Shown: piece after piece, positions 31,227 to 36,765 of the stretch
How positions within the stretch are numbered: the first letter of the stretch is position 1
Layout of the letters: each line of letters opens with the position of its first letter
IMG/VR virus record: IMGVR_UViG_3300031851_000069
Location: 1 to 36,799 of that record
Origin: a virus
Reading direction: 5' to 3' (one strand)
Length of the DNA: 36,799 nucleotides
Notes under the pieces: generated by a model
The model's database searches: none
What the model was told of the DNA's origin: nothing
Seen by the model: the letters and a program-made list of their open reading frames with translations, nothing else
Position numbers and translations under genes: made by a program

Positions 31227-31447
31227 TGTGGACAGTAGAGGAATTTAAAAAGGTTCTAAAGTCTTGGAGACGAAACGATGGACGTGGCGTTGTAAGCAAG
31301 GTAGATATAGCCATTGTATGCGCTTGGAACTACGACAAGGTAGACGATAATCTATTTGCAGATATACTCGGTTACTACCTTTTAGATACAGAGGCAGAAG
31401 GCGTTAAAGATTTTGTTCAACAAACACTATATAAAGATGAGCGATAG
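31226..31447 (+). CDS. Small unknown protein (73 aa)
   Basis: The ATG at 31226 is chosen because it overlaps the previous stop; the frame is open upstream but that codes the other gene. Helical with Trp-rich N-terminus (MWTVEEFKKVLKSWRRNDGRG) and an acidic end. No family is recognised. Confidence 0.6.
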   Translation: MWTVEEFKKVLKSWRRNDGRGVVSKVDIAIVCAWNYDKVDDNLFADILGYYLLDTEAEGVKDFVQQTLYKDER

Positions 31448-31652
31448 AAGCTATTACACGATAGAGACAGCCGACATTTATGTAGAGGCTACCATCAAGG
31501 TTAAGATTAATATGAATGAGAGAACCAGTGTTCCATTGAAAGACCTTATCATAGATTACGTTTGGGAAGGAGAGTTTACAGAGGTTGAAGTTAAGAGCAT
31601 TGACTTTGAAGAATACTCAAACATTCAAGAGGAGACAGAAGAAATCGGATAG
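31437..31652 (+). CDS. Small acidic beta-rich protein (71 aa)
   Basis: The start at 31437 overlaps the previous stop by eleven bases. Strands (YYTIETADIYVEATIKVKINM) and an acidic C-terminus (YSNIQEETEEIG). Not recognised. Confidence 0.58.
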   Translation: MSDRSYYTIETADIYVEATIKVKINMNERTSVPLKDLIIDYVWEGEFTEVEVKSIDFEEYSNIQEETEEIG

Positions 31653-31955
31653 ATGTCAGATAACCTACACAGATTATTATTTGCTAACGACCTTAAAGAG
31701 TTGGGCTATATCATTAACGAGTTTATTGAGATAGCTAAACTCTTGGAGGACAGCAGAGAGGTAGCCAAGTTGATTGGTTCATTAGATAGGTTCTATTACG
31801 CTTATGAAAGCCGTGTACGGGAAATCTCTGAATTATTGGGGAAGATAGACAAAGCGAGAGAGAAACATAGAATGGTTATCGCACAGCGTGAGGACTATAA
31901 AAAAGAAGTAGAAAGATTAACAAACATATTACAGCGTTATGAGAGTGATTTATGA
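31653..31955 (+). CDS. Coiled-coil protein (100 aa)
   Basis: Helical throughout, with a heptad region from about residue 50 to 97 (ESRVREISELLGKIDKAREKH, EDYKKEVERLTNILQRYE). It shares 17 bases with the next gene. No family is recognised; it could oligomerise or bind another early protein. Confidence 0.6.
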   Translation: MSDNLHRLLFANDLKELGYIINEFIEIAKLLEDSREVAKLIGSLDRFYYAYESRVREISELLGKIDKAREKHRMVIAQREDYKKEVERLTNILQRYESDL

Positions 31956-32106
31956 TACAACGGATTTAAGAGGCTTATTCGTTGATGATGACTACCAATA
32001 CTACAAGTGGATAGAAGGTGGCTTAAACGCCTCCGCAGATACCTTAAATGAAATCTCTTGGGACATAACTGTACCAGAGAATGAGGACTACCCACTGGGG
32101 ATTTAA
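31939..32106 (+). CDS. Small acidic unknown protein (55 aa)
   Basis: The ATG at 31939 overlaps the previous gene, and the stop lies just before the AT-rich region. Acidic, with VDDDYQYYKWIEGG and ITVPENEDYPLG. No family is recognised. It is the last gene of the first early group. Confidence 0.55.
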   Translation: MRVIYDTTDLRGLFVDDDYQYYKWIEGGLNASADTLNEISWDITVPENEDYPLGI

Positions 32107-32279
32107 CTTCCTAAACACCCGTAGTAATATATTACTTATATTAGTAATATATATATATTAGAAGTAATATAATAGTAATATATAAGAATATATCTTTAAG
32201 ATATATTCTATATTAGAAATATAATAGAAGAATACTAATATACCCTACTGATATAAGGGTATTTATACAGAAGTATACT
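32107..32279. other. AT-rich palindromic region, candidate replication origin
   Basis: A 173-base non-coding stretch, almost only A and T. It has the perfect 14-bp palindrome AGTAATATATTACT (32123-32136), further AGTAATATA half-sites at 32143, 32163 and 32174, and a 25-base dyad AGAATATATCTT-T-AAGATATATTCT (32185-32209). A 7-bp hairpin ATACCCT/AGGGTAT (32240-32262) follows. It lies directly upstream of a gene with a DnaA-type DNA-binding domain. AT-rich unwinding DNA with repeats next to the initiator gene is the usual layout of an origin, though these are not classical DnaA boxes. It could also be a promoter/operator region. Confidence 0.55.
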
Positions 32280-32804
32280 ATGAAAGAGAAAGATTTTTTA
32301 GACCTGTCGCAAAAGAAGTTAGCCGCAGATGTGTGGGCTAAAATCACAAAGTATAAAGAGATACCATTGAAATCAAGAAAGCGTGAGTATGTCATACACC
32401 GCCATAGCTTTTTAGTAGCGATGCGTAAATACTCTACGATGTCTCTTGATGCTATCGGAACGGTATTAGGTAAAGACCACGCCACAGTAATCCACGCTTG
32501 TAAACAACACGAGATGAATTACAAATTTGATAGGGACTACAAATCTGTGTACTATCAGATAGACAATATCGTAGCCAAGACGATGCTACCTTATAGCTTA
32601 CTGGAGGAACACACCTACGATGAGTTTATGGAGCGTAACAAGGCTGTACGGGAACGCCTTATGAAATTGGCAAGACAAAACAGAGAGTTGATAAGCACTA
32701 ACAACCGCTTAACCCTTGAGAATGAATCTCTAAAGAAGCAGTCAAAGCAAGTTAATAGTGAGATTTCTGCATTAAAAACAAAAATTTCTGGTGTTGCGTG
32801 GTAG
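32280..32804 (+). CDS. DnaA domain IV-like DNA-binding protein with coiled coil (174 aa)
   Basis: Residues 32-92 follow the DnaA C-terminal domain: KSRKREYVIHRHSFLVAMRKY (basic helix), MSLDAIGTVLGKDHATVIHAC with the DHxTVIHA signature at 66-72, and a following helix. Domains I to III, including the AAA+ ATPase, are absent. A coiled coil occupies about 130-170. In host DnaA this domain reads DnaA boxes. Here it probably recognises the AT-rich repeats just upstream or host origin sites. It may be the initiator, or a protein that diverts host DnaA. Start ATG at 32280. Confidence 0.72.
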   Translation: MKEKDFLDLSQKKLAADVWAKITKYKEIPLKSRKREYVIHRHSFLVAMRKYSTMSLDAIGTVLGKDHATVIHACKQHEMNYKFDRDYKSVYYQIDNIVAKTMLPYSLLEEHTYDEFMERNKAVRERLMKLARQNRELISTNNRLTLENESLKKQSKQVNSEISALKTKISGVAW

Positions 32805-32844
32805 TTATTATATAATTTTATCTATATTTGAATAGACAAAGTTG

Positions 32845-32852
32845 TACTTTTG
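32845..32852 (+). promoter_or_regulatory. Bacteroidota-type -7 element before the recombination genes
   Basis: TACTTTTG fits TAnnTTTG. A TTTG lies 14 bases upstream (32827-32830), closer than the usual spacing of about 19, so the -33 element is imperfect. It would start the transcript of the annealing protein and exonuclease with a leader of about 100 bases. Confidence 0.5.
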
Positions 32853-32871
32853 TTTACATTGTTTAAGTAGG

Positions 32872-32927
32872 AGGGGGAGTTTTTCTATTGGTTTTGGTTT
32901 TAAATAGTGCAACGCACTGCTCCCCCT
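32872..32927 (+). promoter_or_regulatory. Structured 5' leader of the annealing-protein gene
   Basis: AGGGGGAG (32872-32879) pairs with CTCCCCCT (32920-32927), and inside the loop AGTGC (32906-32910) pairs with GCACT (32914-32918) around AAC. The structure lies in the leader downstream of the -7 element and 35 bases before the start codon. It may control translation, act as an attenuator, or bind a protein. No ligand class is recognised. Confidence 0.55.
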
Positions 32928-32961
32928 TCAAACAATTTTAGTAACTAATTAAAGTTTATAT

Positions 32962-33495
32962 ATGAGTCGTTATCAGTTTAAGACCACCAACATCAAAGGA
33001 AAAGAATATGTTGAGGTCAATCAAAGAATCAAATACTTCCGTGAAAGCGGACAATACGAAGGTTGGTCTCTGACCTCTGACGTATATCATTTAGATGAAG
33101 TATCTTGTGTAATCAAGGCTTCTGTACTCAACGATAAAGGAGATATAGTAGCCACAGGTTTTGCTCAAGAGGATAAGTCCAGTAGCTACATAAACAAAAC
33201 AAGCTATGTGGAAAACTGTGAAACAAGTGCTTGGGGCCGTGCATTGGCTAATCTTGGTATTGGGATTGATACTTCTATTGCGAGTTCAAACGAGGTTTCA
33301 ATGGCTATCTCAAAACAAGGAAGTAAACCTAAAGCTGCGGTTAAGGCAACTGCTAAAGTGAGTCTATTAGAACTTACTGATGAAATCAAATCAAAGATGG
33401 TTAAGGCTGTCAAAGATGGTAAGAAAGATGCAGTAGTTAAAGCACTGGATAAGTACGAGCTAACAGCAGCACAGCGTAATGAGATTCTTGCGTAA
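32962..33495 (+). CDS. Probable single-strand annealing / recombination protein (177 aa)
   Basis: Residues 14-110 have a pattern that I know from phage recombination operons: KEYVEVNQRIKYFRE, ASVLNDKGDIVATGFAQE, and INKTSYVENCETSAWGRALANLGIGID then SIASSNEV. It resembles Erf/Rad52-type annealing proteins. The direct downstream neighbour is a RecE/RecB-type exonuclease, overlapping by one base, the standard pair of the exonuclease-annealase system. The C-terminal 50 residues are Lys-rich with a short helical domain. Assignment is moderate because the family is divergent. Confidence 0.6.
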   Translation: MSRYQFKTTNIKGKEYVEVNQRIKYFRESGQYEGWSLTSDVYHLDEVSCVIKASVLNDKGDIVATGFAQEDKSSSYINKTSYVENCETSAWGRALANLGIGIDTSIASSNEVSMAISKQGSKPKAAVKATAKVSLLELTDEIKSKMVKAVKDGKKDAVVKALDKYELTAAQRNEILA

Positions 33496-34253
33496 TGACT
33501 GATTTAGAAAGATTCAAGGACGATGAAGCGTACTACTCGGACAAATCTTATATGTCCAATAGTGCCTTCAAACTCCTGCGCCAATCACCAACAAAGTTCC
33601 ACCTTTGGAAGCAAGGTAAGTGGAGTTACCCTTCTACCTCATTCTTTGATGTAGGTACTGCACTACACGCTCTATTCCTTGAGGATAAAGAAGTAGCTGT
33701 AAGATGGGAAGGAACTCGTAGAGGCAACGCTTATAAAGAGTTTAAGATGGAACACGAAGGCAAACTTGTGCTGCCCGAAAAGGATTATGATTTAGTCTAT
33801 GGTATGTACGATAAGCTGCTTAAAGTTCCAGAGGTAAACGATATTATGGGAATAGAAGCCAAGCCCGAAGTTGCAGGTATAAAAACATTTGTAACGGAAA
33901 GCGGAAACGAGATTGCAGTAAAAGGTAAAGCTGATGCAATAGTGTTTGATGGCGAGAAGAACTATATCGTAGACCTAAAGACCACCGCTAAATCACTTGA
34001 GGATTTTAAGAAGTCAGCGAGATTTATGCTGTACAATCAACAAGCCTATCTCTACAAGACTATCTTTGGAATGGACGATTTCTATTTCCTCGTAGTGGAA
34101 AAGGTGTTCCCATATGAGGTGGGTATATTTAAAGCCTCTGATGACTTCCTACACTGGGGAGAAGTAGAGTTGAATACAAGTATTAATGTTTACGAAAAAA
34201 GATTTTTAAATGAGCAATTCAGACCTTACAGCGCAATGGTTGGAGAACTGTAA
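33495..34253 (+). CDS. RecE/RecB-like PD-(D/E)XK exonuclease (252 aa)
   Basis: Motifs in order: GTALHAL with H58, then E121/E125 in IEAKPE, D147 in GKADAIV, D160 and K162 in VDLKT, and the QxxxY motif NQQAYLY at 181-187. This is the lambda/RecE/Cas4-like nuclease fold (DUF3799/exonuclease VIII type). It would chew 5' ends to expose single strands for the annealing protein. The start overlaps the upstream stop by one base. Confidence 0.8.
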   Translation: MTDLERFKDDEAYYSDKSYMSNSAFKLLRQSPTKFHLWKQGKWSYPSTSFFDVGTALHALFLEDKEVAVRWEGTRRGNAYKEFKMEHEGKLVLPEKDYDLVYGMYDKLLKVPEVNDIMGIEAKPEVAGIKTFVTESGNEIAVKGKADAIVFDGEKNYIVDLKTTAKSLEDFKKSARFMLYNQQAYLYKTIFGMDDFYFLVVEKVFPYEVGIFKASDDFLHWGEVELNTSINVYEKRFLNEQFRPYSAMVGEL

Positions 34254-34641
34254 CCACTTTGAAAAGATGGTGGTACTCAATGCAGTAGACGTAACAGGAG
34301 TAGATAAAGAGCATTTCTACACTGGTCGTAGGTTTCCTATCGTAGTGAGAACCAGAGCGTTGATAGCAAGAGTCCTCCGTGATTCACATTACACGATGAA
34401 GAACATCGCAAGTGTATTGAAGATTACCGCAGAGATGGCAGCTAACTACTGCACGGCAAACCATAACGAGTACCTTCAAAAAAATCCAGACTATGAGGGT
34501 ATGTACAATCGTTTGACAAATGCGATAGAGCAAGTCCACAGCAGCGACAATGGCGTTGAACAACGTCTATCAGATGTGGAAATTGAGATGAGTAGAATGA
34601 AACAAAGAGTAGACCACCTCTCCAAACTGGTCGTAGAGTAA
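34210..34641 (+). CDS. Divergent DnaA domain IV-like protein with C-terminal coiled coil (143 aa)
   Basis: Residues 38-100 align with the DnaA-like part of the 174-residue protein: RRFPIVVRTRALIARVLRDSHYTM, IASVLKITAEMAANYCTANHNEYL, PDYEGMYNRL. The helix-turn-helix is retained in spacing, but the DHxTV signature has changed to TAEMA. A coiled coil occupies residues about 110-140. It overlaps the exonuclease gene by 44 bases. It is likely an old duplicate with changed DNA specificity, or a partner of the first protein. Confidence 0.6.
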   Translation: MSNSDLTAQWLENCNHFEKMVVLNAVDVTGVDKEHFYTGRRFPIVVRTRALIARVLRDSHYTMKNIASVLKITAEMAANYCTANHNEYLQKNPDYEGMYNRLTNAIEQVHSSDNGVEQRLSDVEIEMSRMKQRVDHLSKLVVE

Positions 34642-34670
34642 TTCTTTTTATTAACTAAATATCTATTAAG

Positions 34671-34907
34671 ATGACTGAAAAGAAATTTGTAGGAAGTACG
34701 CGTGTAAAGACCACGAAGTACGGACAGATTATCAATCTTGGGCTGAAAGCTTCAGACCTTGAAACACTAAAGGCTAACCTCAATGATAGAGGTTGGGTAA
34801 ACATTGACCTCAAGTCTAAAAAAGACGGTGGTTTTTATGCAGAGATTCCTACGATGGATTTCAAAGGAGCTGCTGCAACTAATGCACAAGATGACGACTT
34901 GTTCTAA
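34671..34907 (+). CDS. Small protein with SSB-like acidic tail (78 aa)
   Basis: Begins with a basic strand pattern (FVGSTRVKTTKYGQIINLGLK), then a helix and strands (WVNIDLKSKKDGGFYAEIP), and ends DDDLF, like the acidic C-terminal tip with which SSB proteins recruit partners. The size is too small for a normal OB-fold SSB, but the end and the recombination neighbours suggest a single-strand-binding or partner-recruiting role. The start lies 29 bases after the preceding stop. Confidence 0.55.
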   Translation: MTEKKFVGSTRVKTTKYGQIINLGLKASDLETLKANLNDRGWVNIDLKSKKDGGFYAEIPTMDFKGAAATNAQDDDLF

Positions 34908-34915
34908 AACGTTAA

Positions 34916-34983
34916 AGGGGAAAAGGAAATAGCTTTACTGGGGAGTAGGTTAATAGGGGGGTTCAATTCCCCCCTCCCCTCCA
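34916..34983 (+). ncRNA. tRNA-like hairpin element
   Basis: GGGGGG-TTCAATT-CCCCCC (34956-34974) has exactly the length and loop of a tRNA T-arm. The next bases TCCCCT can pair with AGGGGA (34916-34921) as an acceptor stem, and CCA follows at 34981-34983. Only about 34 bases lie between, too few for normal D and anticodon arms, and I see no anticodon loop, so it is not a functional tRNA. It may be a decayed tRNA, a small structured RNA or an attachment-site-like remnant. Confidence 0.35.
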
Positions 34984-34995
34984 AAATCAATTACT

Positions 34996-35136
34996 ATGAA
35001 TAAGATGAATCAGTTTCTTCGCATAGCAAATGCGAGGTTGAGAAAGTTGTACCCTAACAAGATGCAGAGAAAGGCTTGGGCTGCTAATATGTGGCGCAGG
35101 TATGTTGAGAGACAGAACATAGAACACGACCTTTAA
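34996..35136 (+). CDS. Small very basic peptide (46 aa)
   Basis: ATG at 34996, stop at 35136. Rich in Arg, Lys and Trp (IANARLRKLYPNKMQRKAWAANMWRRY). It could bind nucleic acids. It is the last gene before the next promoter, 15 bases after the tRNA-like element. No family is recognised. Confidence 0.55.
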   Translation: MNKMNQFLRIANARLRKLYPNKMQRKAWAANMWRRYVERQNIEHDL

Positions 35137-35180
35137 TGATACAAGTAAGGGTATAAACTGACTTTTAATAATACATTGTC

Positions 35181-35229
35181 AGGCGATAGCTTGACAAAAA
35201 TAGGCGCACACATATAAAAGTAGGCGCAA
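35181..35229 (+). promoter_or_regulatory. Sigma-70-like promoter with phased AGGCG repeats
   Basis: TTGACA (35191-35196), 16 bases, TATAAA (35213-35218) is close to the E. coli-type consensus and unlike the TTTG/TAnnTTTG of Bacteroidota. AGGCG repeats start at 35181, 35202 and 35222, 21 and 20 bases apart, the last two as TAGGCGCAnAC, on one face of the helix and around the promoter. An inverted repeat TTGTCA / TGACAA frames the first. It is probably the promoter and operator of the small-gene operon that continues into the left part of the window. Confidence 0.6.
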
Positions 35230-35249
35230 ACCTTTAACACCAAATAGAA
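35219..35249 (+). repeat. Junction element, first copy of the series
   Basis: AACCTTTAACACCAAATAGAA directly before the ATG of 35250. Close copies precede the ATGs at 35897, 36106 and 124 (AACCTTTAACACCAAAGAGA with small changes), and weaker forms precede 35461 and 35673. The elements cover the last codons of one gene and the leader of the next. They may serve as a translation-start or RNA-processing signal in a phage with no Shine-Dalgarno, or as recombination sites for gene exchange. Confidence 0.8.
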
Positions 35250-35447
35250 ATGAAAATAATAATAGGAATCATTGTAATAGCACTACTTGCAATAGGTGCT
35301 TATTGGACGGGCAAGGCTTTTACTCCCAAAGAATTTTACGAAGAAGCCGACTGCTATATATGCTATGGACTTAAGATATGGGCTTTGTTTTGGTTAATTG
35401 TGGTAGCATCTTGGGGTGTTGGTAGTTTGGTTATGCAGTTACTTTAA
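35250..35447 (+). CDS. Small membrane protein with CxxC (65 aa)
   Basis: Two membrane segments, residues 2-20 (KIIIGIIVIALLAIGAYW) and 44-62 (ALFWLIVVASWGVGSLVM), with CYIC in the loop between. It is the first gene behind the sigma-70-like promoter. Family unknown. Membrane proteins made early by phages often block superinfection or change the host envelope, which is a suggestion only. Confidence 0.65.
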   Translation: MKIIIGIIVIALLAIGAYWTGKAFTPKEFYEEADCYICYGLKIWALFWLIVVASWGVGSLVMQLL

Positions 35448-35460
35448 CAACAAACGAGAA

Positions 35461-35676
35461 ATGATTGAAGTCACACTACTAATTATCGCAATTGCATTTG
35501 TATCACTCATCGTAGTGAAGGAAATCCAAGACTATCTTTTTTGGAGGCGCATTGACAAAGCATTTGAGAATGGTTTCAAAGAGATGAATGAATTATTGAA
35601 AAAGAAACTTGAAGGAGTTGAGGATAAAGACTTTTATTCTTATTGTATGAAAACCTTAAAAACAAAAGAGAAATGA
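35461..35676 (+). CDS. Small membrane-anchored helical protein (71 aa)
   Basis: The ATG at 35461 follows the junction-type leader. One hydrophobic segment (EVTLLIIAIAFVSLIVV) then a charged helix ending TLKTKEK. The ending is encoded by the junction element. Function unknown. Confidence 0.62.
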   Translation: MIEVTLLIIAIAFVSLIVVKEIQDYLFWRRIDKAFENGFKEMNELLKKKLEGVEDKDFYSYCMKTLKTKEK

Positions 35677-35900
35677 AAACATTAGTTCAACTATTAAACG
35701 ATGCCGTAGTAGAGGCAGATATTCGTGGACACAAAGGAAAAATCAATGTATCCCCTGCTTTTTTTGATATAAGGAATTACTCTGAAAAAGAAAAGTGTAT
35801 AGGTTATTTAATCTACGCAGGTAGATTTGGTGGCTACGAGCTACAAAGGGACTCAAGTCTACAAGGATATGGCATAACCTTTAACACCAAAGAGAGATGA
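35673..35900 (+). CDS. Small unknown protein (75 aa), complete copy
   Basis: The start at 35673 overlaps the previous stop by four bases. The centre is IRGHKGKINVSPAFFDI and the end FNTKER comes from the junction element. The last 41 codons are repeated at bases 2-127. No family is recognised. In this copy the gene is followed by the variable module, in the other copy by a 33-nt spacer. Confidence 0.68.
   Translation: MKTLVQLLNDAVVEADIRGHKGKINVSPAFFDIRNYSEKEKCIGYLIYAGRFGGYELQRDSSLQGYGITFNTKER
35774..35900. repeat. Direct repeat, right copy of 1-127
   Basis: Identical to bases 1-127. After it, this pass has 860 bases with four genes before identity to the left end resumes at 36761. The repeat ends exactly at the stop codon of the 75-residue gene, within a junction element, which points to exchange at the element. 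Confidence 0.95.
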
Positions 35901-36109
35901 ACTACATAAAAATAGCAAAATGGTTTTATCAGCAAGGGCGTGATGACCAAGTATACGATAAGAGTAGAACTTTTGAAGAGGCTTTGAATCATTACATAGA
36001 AACCCAAAACGCCAAAGAGGAGTTCAAAAGAACTTACCAAAAGCGTACTAAAAAACTTGGAATGTTTCTTTGCCCTTATTTTGAAACCTTTAACACCAAA
36101 GAGAAATGA
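35897..36109 (+). CDS. Small basic unknown protein of the variable module (70 aa)
   Basis: ATG overlaps the previous stop. Basic and Tyr/Lys-rich (IAKWFYQQGRDDQVY, TYQKRTKKLGMFLCPYFE) and ends FNTKEK, coded by the next junction element. Its absence from the left pass shows it is dispensable. Function unknown. Confidence 0.65.
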   Translation: MNYIKIAKWFYQQGRDDQVYDKSRTFEEALNHYIETQNAKEEFKRTYQKRTKKLGMFLCPYFETFNTKEK

Positions 36110-36222
36110 AACAAAATTATTTTTGTGGGGGATGCGACAAGCAAATCCCAATCGTGATAGGAGTTAATCAGTTGCATATATGTGAGTGTGGTACACTCAA
36201 TAATATTGGTGATGCGGAATGA
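36106..36222 (+). CDS. Small zinc-ribbon protein (38 aa)
   Basis: CGGC at 7-10 and CEC at 26-28 give a C-x2-C ... C-x-C arrangement with a short loop (NQLHICECGTLN), a rubredoxin- or ribbon-like metal site. The ATG overlaps the preceding stop and is preceded by a junction element. It probably binds zinc and, like many phage ribbons, DNA or a polymerase subunit. Too short for the family to be named. Confidence 0.6.
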   Translation: MKQNYFCGGCDKQIPIVIGVNQLHICECGTLNNIGDAE

Positions 36223-36305
36223 CACTTGAAGATGTCATATGCTGTTTCATCGTATTAGCTTGGAACGGCTACCTAATTTATAAATGGAGAAAGGATGACA
36301 AATAA
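36219..36305 (+). CDS. Tiny membrane peptide (28 aa)
   Basis: ATG at 36219 overlaps the zinc-ribbon stop by four bases. The sequence is hydrophobic through DVICCFIVLAWNGYLIY, then KWRKDDK, so a short membrane segment with a basic end. It overlaps the nuclease gene by eleven bases. A single peptide this small could be chance, but the tight overlaps favour it. Confidence 0.4.
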   Translation: MTLEDVICCFIVLAWNGYLIYKWRKDDK

Positions 36306-36765
36306 AGCTTGGGACGATTATATGAATAAGCTGGGCAAGTCTAACGCTGCGGTTTGGCGTGTAGCAATGTACCTGCACAGCAAGAAGGTGACAGTTACTG
36401 TACCTGCTTTACATATCGCAGGCTCCAAGAAAGAATACAGAGACTTCATAGACGAGGGAGATATACTCCTGCACCGAGATGGTAAGAAAGAAATCATTGA
36501 GGTTAAACACCAATCTTTTGACTTCACCTCTCACGATGAAATACCTTGGAGCAGTATAATAGTTTGTGCTAAAAAGTCATATGATAGACACGAGGTTAAA
36601 CCGAGTGCCTACTTCTTGGTGAACACACAGCTAACACACGCTATCGTAGTGCCTTCATCAATGTATGAGCATTGGTTTGAGGCAGATGTATATGACAGTA
36701 GAAAGGATTGGACACAGACAATGTATAGGACTGACCCAAATAAATATAAATTTATAGAACTATGA
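36295..36765 (+). CDS. PD-(D/E)XK-type nuclease of the variable module (156 aa)
   Basis: The core is D56 in EGDILL, then KEIIEVKHQ with E69 and K71, then strands SSIIVCAKKSYD, which is the order of restriction-type or VRR-like nuclease folds. The N-terminus is helical (DDYMNKLGKSNAAVWRVAMYLH). The gene is present only in the right pass and ends within four bases of the next ATG, so it behaves as a cargo gene. Possible roles are attack on competing phages or host DNA, or recombination. There is no recognisable DNA-specificity domain. Confidence 0.6.
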   Translation: MTNKAWDDYMNKLGKSNAAVWRVAMYLHSKKVTVTVPALHIAGSKKEYRDFIDEGDILLHRDGKKEIIEVKHQSFDFTSHDEIPWSSIIVCAKKSYDRHEVKPSAYFLVNTQLTHAIVVPSSMYEHWFEADVYDSRKDWTQTMYRTDPNKYKFIEL

